The notes: generated by a model from the sequence alone, not told the origin. Numbered from the stretch's first letter, positions 17,270-26,878 are shown. The stretch: DNA of 64,000 bases from Flavobacterium omnivorum (GCF_900099915.1 NZ_FNDB01000004.1:124001-188000); one strand, 5' to 3'. Numbers and translations: made by a program.

Positions 17270-19483
17270 ATGAAAAATATTATTTTGGTGATGATTACCC
17301 TTTTTGGATTGTCTTCCTATGGCCAAATCCAAAAAGGAAAAGTCTTGGATCGCGATGGAAATCCTGTTGAGAATGCTTACTTGGTGAATACAAATTCTGA
17401 AAGCCATGCTCACACGAATGAATTTGGGTTGTTCAGTTTGGACAAAACGCTTTTAGGAGATGTTATTAAAATAACGGCTTTAGGATATAAAAAATCAAAT
17501 TTCACCATTGTTTCTTCGGATGATACAGTTATTCTCGAAGATGATATTTTCAGATTAAACGAAATTGTAATTCAGCCCAAACTTTCGGCTATGAATGTCA
17601 TTTCTAAAATTGATTTGCAAACGACACCGGTAAATTCTTCACAAGAAATTTTGAGAAAAGTACCAGGATTATTCATTGGTCAGCATGCTGGTGGCGGAAA
17701 AGCAGAGCAAATATTTCTAAGAGGTTTTGATATTGATCACGGAACAGATATTGCCATTTCGGTAGACGGAATGCCAGTAAATGTGGTATCTCATGCACAT
17801 GGTCAGGGTTACGCTGATTTGCATTTTGTAATTCCAGAAACGGTAGAAAAAATAGATTTTGGAAAGGGCACGTATTATGCCAACAAAGGGGATTTTGCTA
17901 CGGCAGGATACGTTGCCTTCCAAACTAAAGATAAAATTGAAAAAAGTAGTATTGGAGTCGAAATAGGACAATTCAATACGCTGAGAACGGTGGGCCTTTT
18001 TAATCTTTTGGGCAACGAAAAAACACAAAGTGCCTACATTGCCACAGAATATATACTAACAGATGGTCCATTTGATTCTCCTCAAAATTTTAATAGAGTC
18101 AATTTATTGGGTAAATATTCTGCTATTTTGAACGATAATAGCAAATTTTCAGTCTTGGCTTCTCGCTTTACCAGCAAATGGGACGCTTCTGGACAAATTC
18201 CGCAGCGATTGGTTGATAATAGGACGATTTCAAGATTTGGCGCAGTTGATGATACCGAAGGAGGAAGTACTTCTCGAACCAATTTTAATGCAAGTTTGAG
18301 TAAACCAATTGATGAAAATACGTTTTTAAAGGCTAATGCTTTTTATTCGAATTATCAATTTGAATTGTATTCTAATTTTACTTTCTTTTTGAATGATCCA
18401 ATAAATGGTGACCAAATAAAACAGAAAGAAAACCGGAACATCTATGGAATGAATGCGGAATTGAATAAGAAAACAAAAATAAATGATATTGACGTTTTGC
18501 TACAATTTGGAGCTGGTTTTCGTGCAGATGCAACAACAGATACGGAGCTTTCACATACTTTGAACAGAAGAACGGTTCTTGAGAATATAAAATTAGGAGA
18601 TATTGATCAATCTAATTTGTTTACCTATTTGAATTCTGAATTTAATTTTGGAAAACTGATGATTAACCCAGCGATTCGATTGGATTATTTCAAATTCAAT
18701 TATCAAGATAAATTAATGGAGAATTACAAAACACAATCAGAATCAAAAGTGAAGTTTTCCCCAAAACTAAATTTAATTTATTCTGAAAATAACAATTTGC
18801 AGTTTTTTGTAAAATCAGGAATGGGTTTTCACTCTAACGATGCGCGAGTTGTTGTTCAAAATAATGGAAAACAGATAGTGCCAACTGCTATAGGAACGGA
18901 TATTGGTGCCATTTGGAAACCATTTCCAAAGCTAATTGTGAATGCTGCATTATGGTATTTATTTTTAGAACAGGAGTTTGTTTATGTTGGAGATGCGGGA
19001 ATTATTGAGCCAAGCGGAAAATCAAGACGTATGGGAGCAGAGTTAGGATTGCGTTATCAGTTGAACGATTGGTTGTATTTTGATGCTGATGCAAATTATA
19101 CGTATGCTAGAAGCATTGATGAACCAAAAGGCCAAGATTACATTCCATTGGCACCTGATTTCACGACGACAGGTGGATTGAGTTTCCAAAAATTGAATGG
19201 TTTTTCAGGAGGAATCAGGTATCGTTACTTGAAAAGTCGTCCTGCAAATGAAGATAATTCAATAGTTGCCAAAGGTTATTTTATTTCCGATTTAAATGTT
19301 AATTATCAATATAAGAATATCAATTTCGGAATAGCAGTAGAGAATATATTTGACACTGAATGGAACGAAACGCAGTTTGCCACTGAATCTAGGCTTCAAA
19401 ATGAGCCTGAAAGTGTCGAAGAAATTCATTTTACTCCAGGAACGCCTTTCTTCATGAAAGGAAAGATTAGCTACACGTTTTAA
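17270..19483 (+). CDS. TonB-dependent receptor with carboxypeptidase-like N-terminal domain
   Basis: The 737-residue product has a signal peptide, a CarboxypepD_reg-like domain (about 22-95: GKVLDRDGNPVENAYLVNTN), a plug domain (about 110-215: SSQEILRKVPGLFIGQHAGG, FLRGFDIDHGTDIAISVDGMPV) and a 22-strand-type beta barrel ending in a terminal aromatic residue (GKISYTF). It imports a ligand across the outer membrane using TonB energy. Several His residues in the plug (VVSHAHGQGYADLHF) hint at metal handling, but this is weak. No SusD partner is present, so glycan uptake is less likely. The terminator at 19517 closes the operon. Confidence 0.92.
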   Translation: MKNIILVMITLFGLSSYGQIQKGKVLDRDGNPVENAYLVNTNSESHAHTNEFGLFSLDKTLLGDVIKITALGYKKSNFTIVSSDDTVILEDDIFRLNEIVIQPKLSAMNVISKIDLQTTPVNSSQEILRKVPGLFIGQHAGGGKAEQIFLRGFDIDHGTDIAISVDGMPVNVVSHAHGQGYADLHFVIPETVEKIDFGKGTYYANKGDFATAGYVAFQTKDKIEKSSIGVEIGQFNTLRTVGLFNLLGNEKTQSAYIATEYILTDGPFDSPQNFNRVNLLGKYSAILNDNSKFSVLASRFTSKWDASGQIPQRLVDNRTISRFGAVDDTEGGSTSRTNFNASLSKPIDENTFLKANAFYSNYQFELYSNFTFFLNDPINGDQIKQKENRNIYGMNAELNKKTKINDIDVLLQFGAGFRADATTDTELSHTLNRRTVLENIKLGDIDQSNLFTYLNSEFNFGKLMINPAIRLDYFKFNYQDKLMENYKTQSESKVKFSPKLNLIYSENNNLQFFVKSGMGFHSNDARVVVQNNGKQIVPTAIGTDIGAIWKPFPKLIVNAALWYLFLEQEFVYVGDAGIIEPSGKSRRMGAELGLRYQLNDWLYFDADANYTYARSIDEPKGQDYIPLAPDFTTTGGLSFQKLNGFSGGIRYRYLKSRPANEDNSIVAKGYFISDLNVNYQYKNINFGIAVENIFDTEWNETQFATESRLQNEPESVEEIHFTPGTPFFMKGKISYTF

Positions 19484-19516
19484 ATACCACATTAAGATTT
19501 GTTGTTTATTTGTTTG

Positions 19517-19552
19517 GAAGCCTGGCAATTCATAGTGTCAGGCTTCTTTTTA
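19517..19552 (+). terminator. intrinsic terminator
   Basis: The stem GAAGCCTG / CAGGCTTC with a 14-nt loop is followed by a T-run. It ends the TonB receptor operon and precedes the peroxidase gene. Confidence 0.85.
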
Positions 19553-19624
19553 TTTAACTACTGTTTAACTAAAAAACACTTTTTTAAAACAAATATTTTT
19601 TTAATTTTACAAAAAATTTCAATT

Positions 19625-20212
19625 ATGAAAAAACTTGTATTTGCAGCAACCTGCACTTTACTATTATTTAGCTGCCAAAATCAGGCGCAACCTAAAAAAT
19701 CTGACACTACCATGAAAACACCAGCAATAGCAAAAGAAACCATTTATCAGTTCAAAGTAGAAGATTTATCAGGAAAGAGTTTTGATTTTGCGTCTTTAAA
19801 AGGCAAAAAAGTAATAATAGTAAATACTGCTTCAAAATGTGGTCTAACTCCACAATATAAAGATTTAGAAGCTACTTATAAAGAATATAAAGACAAAGGC
19901 TTGGTAATTGTGGGTTTTCCAGCTAATAATTTTGCTTCGCAGGAACCAGGAACTAACGAAGAAATCGCTACTTTCTGCCAAATGAATTATGGAGTAAGTT
20001 TCCCAATGATGGATAAAATTTCTGTAAAAGGAGATGATATGGCGGCTATTTATCAGTTTTTGACTCAAAAAGCTAAAAATGGCTTGCAAGATTCGAAAGT
20101 AGAATGGAATTTCCAAAAATACCTGATCAACGAAAACGGAGAATTAGAAAAAGTTATTTCTCCGCAAACTTTAGTAACAGATCCAGAAGTATTAAATTGG
20201 TTAAAGGCATAA
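19625..20212 (+). CDS. glutathione peroxidase family lipoprotein
   Basis: From the ATG at 19625 the product is 195 residues and starts with a lipoprotein signal (ATCTLLLFSCQNQ). An in-frame ATG at 19499 exists but would add 42 residues overlapping the terminator, so it is rejected. The thioredoxin-fold domain (about 38-195) has the peroxidatic cysteine in NTASKCGLTPQY, the second motif GFPANNFASQEPG, and the active-site Trp in VEWNFQKYL. Cys replaces selenocysteine, so it is probably thioredoxin-dependent. It is inferred to remove peroxides at the envelope. Confidence 0.92.
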   Translation: MKKLVFAATCTLLLFSCQNQAQPKKSDTTMKTPAIAKETIYQFKVEDLSGKSFDFASLKGKKVIIVNTASKCGLTPQYKDLEATYKEYKDKGLVIVGFPANNFASQEPGTNEEIATFCQMNYGVSFPMMDKISVKGDDMAAIYQFLTQKAKNGLQDSKVEWNFQKYLINENGELEKVISPQTLVTDPEVLNWLKA

Positions 20213-20249
20213 TTTTCTACCACTAATTTGCGACTATTTATTAAATAAA

Positions 20250-20289
20250 AAAAAAGAGATTTTCAGTCAAATGAAAATCTCTTTTTTTT
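20250..20289. terminator. bidirectional intrinsic terminator
   Basis: The stem AAAGAGATTTTC / GAAAATCTCTTT with flanking A and T runs lies between the convergent peroxidase gene and the dihydrouridine synthase gene. Confidence 0.85.
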
Positions 20290-20403
20290 ATGGTTTCAGT
20301 AAATGTCGAATATTTTTTAAAAATTGAACAATTAAGAAAGTAAGTTACTTTGAAACTCAGAGCTTAATTTTTATTAATTTCTTAAAGGTTTATTTTTTTT
20401 TCT

Positions 20404-21354
20404 TTAGAATTTTTCGTTTCTGAAAATTTCCGCAACAGCAGCTTCATAATTTCGAATACTTTGTGCTTTTTTTATTTTCTTTAAAACTTTATGCGGATTA
20501 GAAAATGTAGCCGAAAAGTATTCCCATAAATGGTACATTTTCAATAAAATATGGGTTGAACCAGAAAGTGATTCGCTATAAATAGCATACAGAGTATCAT
20601 GAAAAGCACTGAATAATTCAATTTTGTTGGCAGGATACTCTGCAGTATTATTTTTTATCATACTGGGTAAAAATGGATCCGAAATTAATCCTCGGCCAAT
20701 CATCCAATGGTCAATAGTTGGAAAGCGTTGCTGCATTTCATGAAATTTAGCAACCGAGGTTATGTCACCATTATAATACAGTTTGTGTTTGGTGTTATCG
20801 ACACATAATTGAAACGCATCTAAGTTTACGCCACCTTTATACAATTGCTTTCCGATACGAGCATGAATCGCAATATTTTTGATAGGATACGTATCTAAAA
20901 TAGGTAAAACATCCAGAATTTCTTCACTGTTTTCATACCCCAAACGCATTTTCATAGAAACAATAATGTCAGATTCAGTATGTGCTCTGTGGAGGATATT
21001 ATTAATTTTTTCGGGATTACTTATTAAGCCGGAACCCATGCCAGACTTGGTAACCATAGGATAAGGACAGCCTAAATTCCAGTTTAACTCTTTATACCCC
21101 AATTCTCGAACATATTTTGCTACAAATAAAAATTCATCGGCATCATTTGTTATTACTTGTGGAATAACCTCTAAATCCTGATTATTCTCCGGGAGCAGGT
21201 CGCGTTCGTAAGATGGTTTGATAACCATTTTTCCGTTTAAGCGAATGTAAGGCGAGTAAAAAGTATCAATTCCGCCAAAAAGTTTGTTTTGTGCGTTTCT
21301 AAAACGAAAGTCGGTAAATCCTTGTAAAGGCGATGAAAGAAGAGTAAAGCTCAT
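20404..21354 (-). CDS. tRNA-dihydrouridine synthase family protein
   Basis: From the ATG at 21354 the product is 316 residues starting MSFTLLSSPLQGFTDFRFR, the usual Dus opening; the ATG at 21381 adds nine unconserved residues. The FMN-barrel motifs are present: NLGCPYPMV with the catalytic Cys (about residue 95), MKMRLGYE, the NGDIT loop, and MIGRGLISDP. Dus enzymes reduce specific uridines in the tRNA D-loop with NAD(P)H. Which positions are modified cannot be told. It is a single gene on the minus strand, convergent with the peroxidase gene. Confidence 0.92.
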   Translation of the reverse strand: MSFTLLSSPLQGFTDFRFRNAQNKLFGGIDTFYSPYIRLNGKMVIKPSYERDLLPENNQDLEVIPQVITNDADEFLFVAKYVRELGYKELNWNLGCPYPMVTKSGMGSGLISNPEKINNILHRAHTESDIIVSMKMRLGYENSEEILDVLPILDTYPIKNIAIHARIGKQLYKGGVNLDAFQLCVDNTKHKLYYNGDITSVAKFHEMQQRFPTIDHWMIGRGLISDPFLPSMIKNNTAEYPANKIELFSAFHDTLYAIYSESLSGSTHILLKMYHLWEYFSATFSNPHKVLKKIKKAQSIRNYEAAVAEIFRNEKF

Positions 21355-21462
21355 AATAATTATAAAGGTGCAAAGATACACTTTAAATGTACTAGACTTT
21401 AGCTTATAGAAACATTCAATTGTAATTACAAAAAAACAATTTGTGAAAATTTGTGGTGAAAA

Positions 21463-21966
21463 TTATTTTTTATCCAAAATCAATTGCATGAAAACAGAAC
21501 TCAACCAACGATCAAATTTATAGCCAGATTCTTTGATAACACCAACGGTTTCAAAACCAAATTTTTGATGAAAAGCTATACTTCCTTTGTTCTCGGAGTC
21601 AATAACACCAATCATTGTATGGTATTTTTGTTTTGTTGCCAATTGAATTAATTCAGCCAATAATAATTTACCAACTCCTTTTCCTAAAAATTCTTCTGCA
21701 ACATAAACAGAATGTTCTACTGTAAAACGGTAACCTATTTTATGACGAAAAGTACCATAAGTAGCGTATCCAATTGTTCCGTTTTCAGTTTCTGCGACAA
21801 TTACAGGTAAATCGTGGGCTAACTTGTCTTCAAACCACAATTTATGGGTTTCAAAATCACGTGGCTCATAATCATAAATCGAAGTACTGTTCAGTATTTG
21901 GTGATTGATGATTTCCAATATTGTATCTAAATCGGTAAAAACAGCCGGTCTTATTTTGATTTCCAT
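21463..21966 (-). CDS. GNAT N-acetyltransferase (phosphinothricin acetyltransferase-like)
   Basis: From the ATG at 21966 the product is 167 residues (MEIKIRPAVFTDLDTILEI). Motif A of the GNAT fold is VYVAEEFLGKGVGKLLLAEL (acetyl-CoA loop R/QxxGxG/A at about residues 86-95). The closing HQKFGFETVGVIKESGYKFDRW is typical of the PAT/MnaT subgroup that acetylates amino groups of small molecules such as methionine sulfone or phosphinothricin. The in-frame ATG at 21987 gives seven extra residues and is less likely. It diverges from menD with under 100 bp between them. Confidence 0.9.
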   Translation of the reverse strand: MEIKIRPAVFTDLDTILEIINHQILNSTSIYDYEPRDFETHKLWFEDKLAHDLPVIVAETENGTIGYATYGTFRHKIGYRFTVEHSVYVAEEFLGKGVGKLLLAELIQLATKQKYHTMIGVIDSENKGSIAFHQKFGFETVGVIKESGYKFDRWLSSVFMQLILDKK

Positions 21967-22035
21967 GAAGCATTTATTTTCCTTCAAAATTAAGAAAAAA
22001 GAGCTAAAAATAAAGCAAAAAGCCTTGCAAGTTTG

Positions 22036-22043
22036 TAACTTTG
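22036..22043 (+). promoter_or_regulatory. -7 element before menD
   Basis: TAACTTTG matches TAnnTTTG and lies 19 bp before the ATG at 22063. Confidence 0.45.
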
Positions 22044-22062
22044 TTTATTTGAAACTAAAACA

Positions 22063-23724
22063 ATGATTTACCCCAAAATACCTTTAGCACAAAGCATTAT
22101 TGAAATTTGTTTGGATAAAGGAATCACCACCATAATTATTTCTCCAGGTTCTAGAAATGCCCCGCTTACAATTGGTTTTGTAAATAATCCCGCCTTTCAA
22201 TGTTACAGTATTGCTGACGAGCGTTCGGCTGCTTTTTTTGCATTGGGAATAGCGCAACAAACCAAGCAACCAGTGGCTTTGGTGTGTACTTCCGGTTCTG
22301 CGTTATTGAATTATTATCCGGCTTTTGCAGAAGCATTTTACAGCCAGATTCCTATGATTGTGATTTCGGCAGACAGACCGCAAAGCAAAATTGATATTGG
22401 CGACGGGCAAACCATCCGACAGGAAAATGTTTTCGAAAATCATTCACTATACAATGCTAATTTGCATGAGGATGTTTCAATCGAAAATGATTTAAAAATC
22501 AACGAAGCCATCAATACAGCTATCACTCACAAAGGACCTGTTCACATTAATGCACCTTTCGAGGAACCTTTGTACGAAACCGTTTCGGAACTTTCAGTCA
22601 AAGTAAATACTATCGCTTCCGCAAATGTGACTCAGACGATTTCCATGGAAGACGTTTCGGAATTTGCAACGATTTGGAACAATTCCACCAAAAAGATCAT
22701 TCTGGTTGGCGTGAATGATCCGAATGCTATTAGCGAAAAAATAATTGAGGCTTTCGCCAAAGATGAGTCGGTTGTAGTGTTGACTGAAACGACTTCTAAT
22801 TTGCATCATGATACTTTTATCAATAATATTGACACGATAATTACGCCTTTTACGAATGAAGATTTTGAAAATTTTCGTCCGGAAATTTTAGTCACTTTTG
22901 GCGGAATGGTTGTTTCAAAACGAATCAAAGCTTTTTTAAGGAAATACAAACCAAAACACCATTGGCATATTGATTCTTGGAGAGCGTATGATACTTTTGG
23001 CGCTTTGACCCAACATTTTGAAGTTGACCCAAATGTATTTTTTGACACTTTCATGCCACTTACAGAATCAATACAAAGTAATTATTTCGAGCAATTAGAC
23101 GCTGTAAAAGCATTGCGAAAACTAAAAAGTGACATTTATTTAGATAAAATTCCTTTTTCGGATTTTAAAGTTTTCGATAAAGTGATGCAGTGTTTGCCTC
23201 TCAATAGTCAATTGCAAATCAGCAATAGTTCAGCGATTCGATATGCCCAATTAATAGATATTGATCCTTCAATTGAAGTGTATTGTAATCGCGGAACCAG
23301 CGGAATCGATGGAAGTACTTCTACTGCAATTGGTGCGGCTGTAGCCAATGATAAACAAACCGTTTTCATTACAGGTGATATTGGATTTTTATATGATAGT
23401 AACGCATTATGGAACCATTATATTCCAAAAAATTTCAAAATTATTTTGATTAATAACGGAGGTGGTGGTATTTTTAGAATTTTACCAGGGCATGAAGAAA
23501 GCCCTGTTTTTAATACATTTTTTGAAACTTCTCATTGTTTAACGGCGGAACATTTGGCAAAAATGTATGGTTTTGAATATAGTATTGCCAGCGATGAAGC
23601 TAGTTTATCCAGAAGTTTGACCTCTTTATATGCTAAAAATGAAAAACCAAGTATTTTGGAAATTTTCACACCCACATTAAAAAATGACAGCATTTTGCTG
23701 CAATATTTTAAAGAATTAGGCTAA
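22063..23724 (+). CDS. menD: SEPHCHC synthase, MenD
   Basis: The 553-residue product is a thiamine diphosphate enzyme of the MenD type. It adds the succinyl semialdehyde unit from 2-oxoglutarate to isochorismate, the first committed step of menaquinone synthesis. Seen: the opening PLAQSIIEICLDKGITTIIISPGSRNAPL, the catalytic-Glu region ADERSAAFFALGIAQ, and the ThDP/Mg motif TGDIGFLYDSNALWN (about 442-456) with a Gly-rich GTSGIDGSTSTAIG before it. Length is normal. It starts a dispersed menaquinone set on the plus strand (menD, menB, menA, menC). No isochorismate synthase gene is found directly upstream. Confidence 0.96.
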   Translation: MIYPKIPLAQSIIEICLDKGITTIIISPGSRNAPLTIGFVNNPAFQCYSIADERSAAFFALGIAQQTKQPVALVCTSGSALLNYYPAFAEAFYSQIPMIVISADRPQSKIDIGDGQTIRQENVFENHSLYNANLHEDVSIENDLKINEAINTAITHKGPVHINAPFEEPLYETVSELSVKVNTIASANVTQTISMEDVSEFATIWNNSTKKIILVGVNDPNAISEKIIEAFAKDESVVVLTETTSNLHHDTFINNIDTIITPFTNEDFENFRPEILVTFGGMVVSKRIKAFLRKYKPKHHWHIDSWRAYDTFGALTQHFEVDPNVFFDTFMPLTESIQSNYFEQLDAVKALRKLKSDIYLDKIPFSDFKVFDKVMQCLPLNSQLQISNSSAIRYAQLIDIDPSIEVYCNRGTSGIDGSTSTAIGAAVANDKQTVFITGDIGFLYDSNALWNHYIPKNFKIILINNGGGGIFRILPGHEESPVFNTFFETSHCLTAEHLAKMYGFEYSIASDEASLSRSLTSLYAKNEKPSILEIFTPTLKNDSILLQYFKELG

Positions 23725-23811
23725 TATTTTTTTAAATTCGCAAAAGGAGAGGAATTATTGTTTAAATTTGGATATGTAAAGCTCTATTAATCAAACAGTA
23801 AACTTTTATTT

Positions 23812-24153
23812 ATGAGTGCAAGAGATGAATTAATTGTAAAATATGCCACCGATTTGAAAGACAAATGTGGCTTAAATCCAGATATGGATTTGTTGATAAA
23901 AGTAACTATTGGTTGCGGTCCGTCAATCTATAATGATGATTCAGCAACCGTAGCCGGAAGTCAGAAATCCGAATTGGATACAGTAAAACACAATTTTCTG
24001 ATTAAGAAATTAGGACTTACAGATGGTCCAGAATTAGATGCTGCTATAGATGCCGTTATGGAAAAATACGGTCGTTCTAACAGGAATAAATACAGAGTTG
24101 TAATTTATTATTTACTGGCTGTTCACTTCAAAAAAGAAAGCGTTTACAATTAA
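23812..24153 (+). CDS. DUF2853 family protein
   Basis: The 113-residue protein is soluble, helical and matches the small DUF2853 family (ELIVKYATDLKDKCGLNPD ... KYGRSNRNKYRVVIYYLL). No function is established. It has two cysteines (about residues 17 and 36). It follows menD by 87 bp and precedes a strong terminator, so it may be cotranscribed with menD. Confidence 0.85.
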   Translation: MSARDELIVKYATDLKDKCGLNPDMDLLIKVTIGCGPSIYNDDSATVAGSQKSELDTVKHNFLIKKLGLTDGPELDAAIDAVMEKYGRSNRNKYRVVIYYLLAVHFKKESVYN

Positions 24154-24178
24154 CAGTTAATTTGTAAATGGTACCCAT

Positions 24179-24211
24179 AAAAAAAGCGTTTGCCTCGGCA
24201 AACGCTTTTTT
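24179..24211. terminator. bidirectional intrinsic terminator
   Basis: The stem AAAAAGCGTTTGCC / GGCAAACGCTTTTT has a 2-4 nt loop and lies between the convergent DUF2853 and M28 peptidase genes. Confidence 0.9.
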
Positions 24212-24303
24212 GTTTGATGTTATATTGAACCACTCAGAAAATATGATTCAACAAGAAAAACTCAATTTTATAAATGGCTGAATGGTTTTAAATCTTCTAC
24301 TAT

Positions 24304-25656
24304 TTAACGAATAGGTAGTGGGAAAACCGGTAAACTGGAATGTCCTAATGCATCTACAGCTTGAACAGCGAAGAAAAAATTGTCTTTAGAATACGGAATT
24401 TCAGCTTTAGTGTCTTTTACAAAAATTGCTTTTTCCCAATGCTGAGAAGATGTCTCTCTAATAAGGATATTATAACCATAAACTGATTTTCCTTCAGGAG
24501 CGGTCCATACTAAAGTGGAGAAATTAGTAAGATCTTTTACTTCAATTCCAACATTTGTTGGAGCTTTTGGAGACCAAGCTAAGTTACTGAAAGTGGCTAA
24601 ATTAGAACAGGTTACCTTCTTCATGTATTCAAAGTCCATAAATTCAGCGAGATCACCATATTGGATATTGTTTTCTTTTCGTACATTTTGATGTTGGTGA
24701 TCGTAGTTTTCATTCATTTCACAAAAACGAATCGCTGTAAAGCCATTTTGACTGAAAGGCGTATGGTCGCCACCACGTAAAAAACGGTCGTTGCGATACA
24801 CTAAATTAATGTCTAATTGTTCTACATATTGATTGGTAACTGTTTTGATATATCGGGCTAATTGTCTCGATGGACTGTCGTTATCACGATTGGTTGATTT
24901 ACGCATTTTTGATTCTGCTTCGGTTTCTAAGAATGGAATTGTCTCACTGAAAACGCGAACTTTAGTATTGTCTCTCAATAAAGTTCCGCTGGATAAACTG
25001 TTTCCAATCATATCATTATTGATCATCGCAATTACATTCCATTTTCCATCTTTGGCAACATCCGCTAAATGTTTGGCTCCGTACAATCCTTGCTCTTCAC
25101 CAACAACCGCCACAAAAATCAGCGTAAAAGGAAATTCTCTTTGACTCATTATTCGGGCAAGTTCCATCATCGCTGCAACTCCGGAAGCATCGTCATTAGC
25201 ACCTGGTGCATCTGATTTGGCATCCATAACATCTGAAGCACGGGAATCTAAATGGCCGCTTATAATCAATACACGATCATCTTTAGGATCAGTTCCTTTT
25301 AAGGTTGCCATCACATTACCCAACTGGCTGTCTGTGGCAATGCGTCTTCCGTCGGCTTTGATAGTGAAAAAATCAATGACTGAAGTTAGTCTTCCATTTG
25401 ATGCCAAAGCATATTTATCAAATTCTGATTTTACCCAGCGTTGTGCCGCTCCAATACCGCGAGTGTTACTTTTTGTGTCGCTTAAGGTATGTCTGGTCCC
25501 AAAAGAGACGAGTTTGCGGACTGTAGCTTCCATGTTTTCCGATTTTACTTCGGCAACCATTTTTTTTATTTCGGGATCATCGACTGTGGTTTGTGCGAAA
25601 TTGGTATGGGAAATGAATACTAGTAGGAACAAACAGAGAATTGAGGATGGTTTCAT
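24304..25656 (-). CDS. secreted M28 family zinc aminopeptidase with C-terminal fibronectin III-like domain
   Basis: The 450-residue product has a signal peptide (to about residue 21), then an M28 metallopeptidase domain (about 60-345). The co-catalytic zinc ligands are visible: the His/Asp in SGHLDSRASD, the bridging Asp in GANDDASGVAAMM, the Glu pair in VGEEQGLYGA, the Asp in MINNDMIGNS and a distal His in RGGDHTPF. Residues 360-450 form a fibronectin III-like domain (APTNVGIEVKDLTNFSTLVW). The family releases N-terminal amino acids from peptides, here outside the inner membrane. It is a single gene. Confidence 0.93.
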   Translation of the reverse strand: MKPSSILCLFLLVFISHTNFAQTTVDDPEIKKMVAEVKSENMEATVRKLVSFGTRHTLSDTKSNTRGIGAAQRWVKSEFDKYALASNGRLTSVIDFFTIKADGRRIATDSQLGNVMATLKGTDPKDDRVLIISGHLDSRASDVMDAKSDAPGANDDASGVAAMMELARIMSQREFPFTLIFVAVVGEEQGLYGAKHLADVAKDGKWNVIAMINNDMIGNSLSSGTLLRDNTKVRVFSETIPFLETEAESKMRKSTNRDNDSPSRQLARYIKTVTNQYVEQLDINLVYRNDRFLRGGDHTPFSQNGFTAIRFCEMNENYDHQHQNVRKENNIQYGDLAEFMDFEYMKKVTCSNLATFSNLAWSPKAPTNVGIEVKDLTNFSTLVWTAPEGKSVYGYNILIRETSSQHWEKAIFVKDTKAEIPYSKDNFFFAVQAVDALGHSSLPVFPLPIR

Positions 25657-25780
25657 TAATAGGTTTTTTTAGTTTCCTCAAAGTTAGTGAAAAAGAAAAA
25701 CAAAGTGTAAGTGAAATTGGGTTTTTAGATTTGTTTACTCCAATAATGTTCGAAATTCTGAAAAACAAAACGCTCTAATC

Positions 25781-25880
25781 TAGCCCCGATAGAAGCAAGT
25801 ATCCCACGCTTTTGGGCGTGGATACTGCGGATAGCGGGACAACTCGTGATGAAACAACGACAGGTTGTGCTCCTAAAAAA
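25781..25880 (+). repeat. palindromic intergenic element, copy 1
   Basis: Starts TAGCCCCGATAGAAGC, then a strong hairpin (AGTATCC-C-ACGC / GCGTGGATACT), then GCGGATAGCGGGA, a second hairpin (ACAAC..TCGT / ACGA..GTTGT) and ends GCTCCTAAAAAA. The outer words recur in inverse orientation at 32393-32490, while the hairpin interior differs. It lies between the M28 peptidase gene and the S1-domain gene. Confidence 0.7.
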
Positions 25881-25950
25881 GAAAATAGCCATCAAATTTG
25901 GGGTTTGTTTTTTTGTGGACGGTTTCTTAATTTACTATTTTCAAAGTTCG

Positions 25951-25958
25951 TACCTTTG
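25951..25958 (+). promoter_or_regulatory. -7 element before the S1-domain gene
   Basis: TACCTTTG matches TAnnTTTG and lies 21 bp before the ATG at 25980. Confidence 0.5.
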
Positions 25959-25979
25959 CACTTTAGAAATTGAAAGAAA

Positions 25980-26834
25980 ATGATTGAAATAGGAAAATAC
26001 AATACGCTTACCATATTACGCGATACCAAAGTGGGTTTGTTTTTGGGAAATCCACAGCAAGATCCAGAAGGAATTCATGACATTCTGTTGCCTAACAAAT
26101 ACGTTCCCAACGAATTTGAAATAGGCGAGGAGTTGATTGTTTTTGTGTATTTAGACCACGAAGAAAGACCCGTTGCTACAACTTTAGAACCGTATATCTT
26201 ATTGAATGAATTTGCACTTTTGCGTGTGAATTATACCAATCAAATTGGGGCTTTTATGGATTGGGGAATGGAAAAGGATATTTTGGTTCCATTCAAAGAG
26301 CAGGCACGTCCGATGGAAAAAGGGAAACGTTACTTGGTGTATCTTTATATGGACGAAAAAACCAATCGCTTGGTGGCTTCTAGTAAATTGAATCAGTTTT
26401 TAAAAAATGATCACCTAACGGTTGAAAAAGGGGAAGAGGTAGATTTAATTGTTTCTCATATCACTGAATTAGGAATTAACGTTATCATCAACGAAAAGTA
26501 CAAAGGTTTGATGTACAAAGATGAAGTTTATGATGATGCGATTCGCACGGGAGATCGCATGCGAGGCTATATAAAAACAATACGTCCCGATAACAAAATA
26601 GATGTAGCGTTACAAATCCAAGGCTACGAAAGTATTGAGCCAAATGCCGATAAAATTCTGGATGAGCTGAGAGCGAGTAGAGGATTTTTGCGTTTGACTG
26701 ATAATTCACATCCTGAGGATATCAAAACTGTTTTGAAGATGAGTAAAAAAACCTTCAAAAAAGCAATTGGTGCTTTGTATCGAGAAAAATTAATAGAAAT
26801 CAAGGAAGACGGAATATATTTGGTTAACGAATAA
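25980..26834 (+). CDS. CvfB-like S1 RNA-binding protein
   Basis: The 284-residue product matches the CvfB/YitL family: tandem S1-like OB folds (about 1-65, 70-140, 145-215) and a C-terminal winged-helix region (about 220-284, KTVLKMSKKTFKKAIGALYREK). The motif FMDWGMEKDILVPFKEQ sits in the second S1 unit as usual. Family members bind RNA and influence expression of virulence and other genes in Firmicutes; the role in Bacteroidota is unknown. It has its own promoter and terminator. Confidence 0.9.
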   Translation: MIEIGKYNTLTILRDTKVGLFLGNPQQDPEGIHDILLPNKYVPNEFEIGEELIVFVYLDHEERPVATTLEPYILLNEFALLRVNYTNQIGAFMDWGMEKDILVPFKEQARPMEKGKRYLVYLYMDEKTNRLVASSKLNQFLKNDHLTVEKGEEVDLIVSHITELGINVIINEKYKGLMYKDEVYDDAIRTGDRMRGYIKTIRPDNKIDVALQIQGYESIEPNADKILDELRASRGFLRLTDNSHPEDIKTVLKMSKKTFKKAIGALYREKLIEIKEDGIYLVNE

Positions 26835-26835
26835 A

Positions 26836-26878
26836 AAAAAAGAAAGACTAATCGGAAACGGTTAGTCTTTCTCTTTTT
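26836..26878 (+). terminator. intrinsic terminator
   Basis: The stem AGAAAGACTAA / TTAGTCTTTCT encloses TCGGAAACGG and is followed by CTTTTT. It overlaps the end of the S1-domain gene. Confidence 0.85.

Noticed and set aside
19499..19624. N-terminal extension of the peroxidase from an ATG at 19499
   Set aside because: It runs through the terminator of the TonB receptor operon, and the lipoprotein signal begins at 19625.
25217..25672. 151-codon plus-strand frame
   Set aside because: Antisense to the M28 peptidase, whose catalytic motifs are all on the minus strand.
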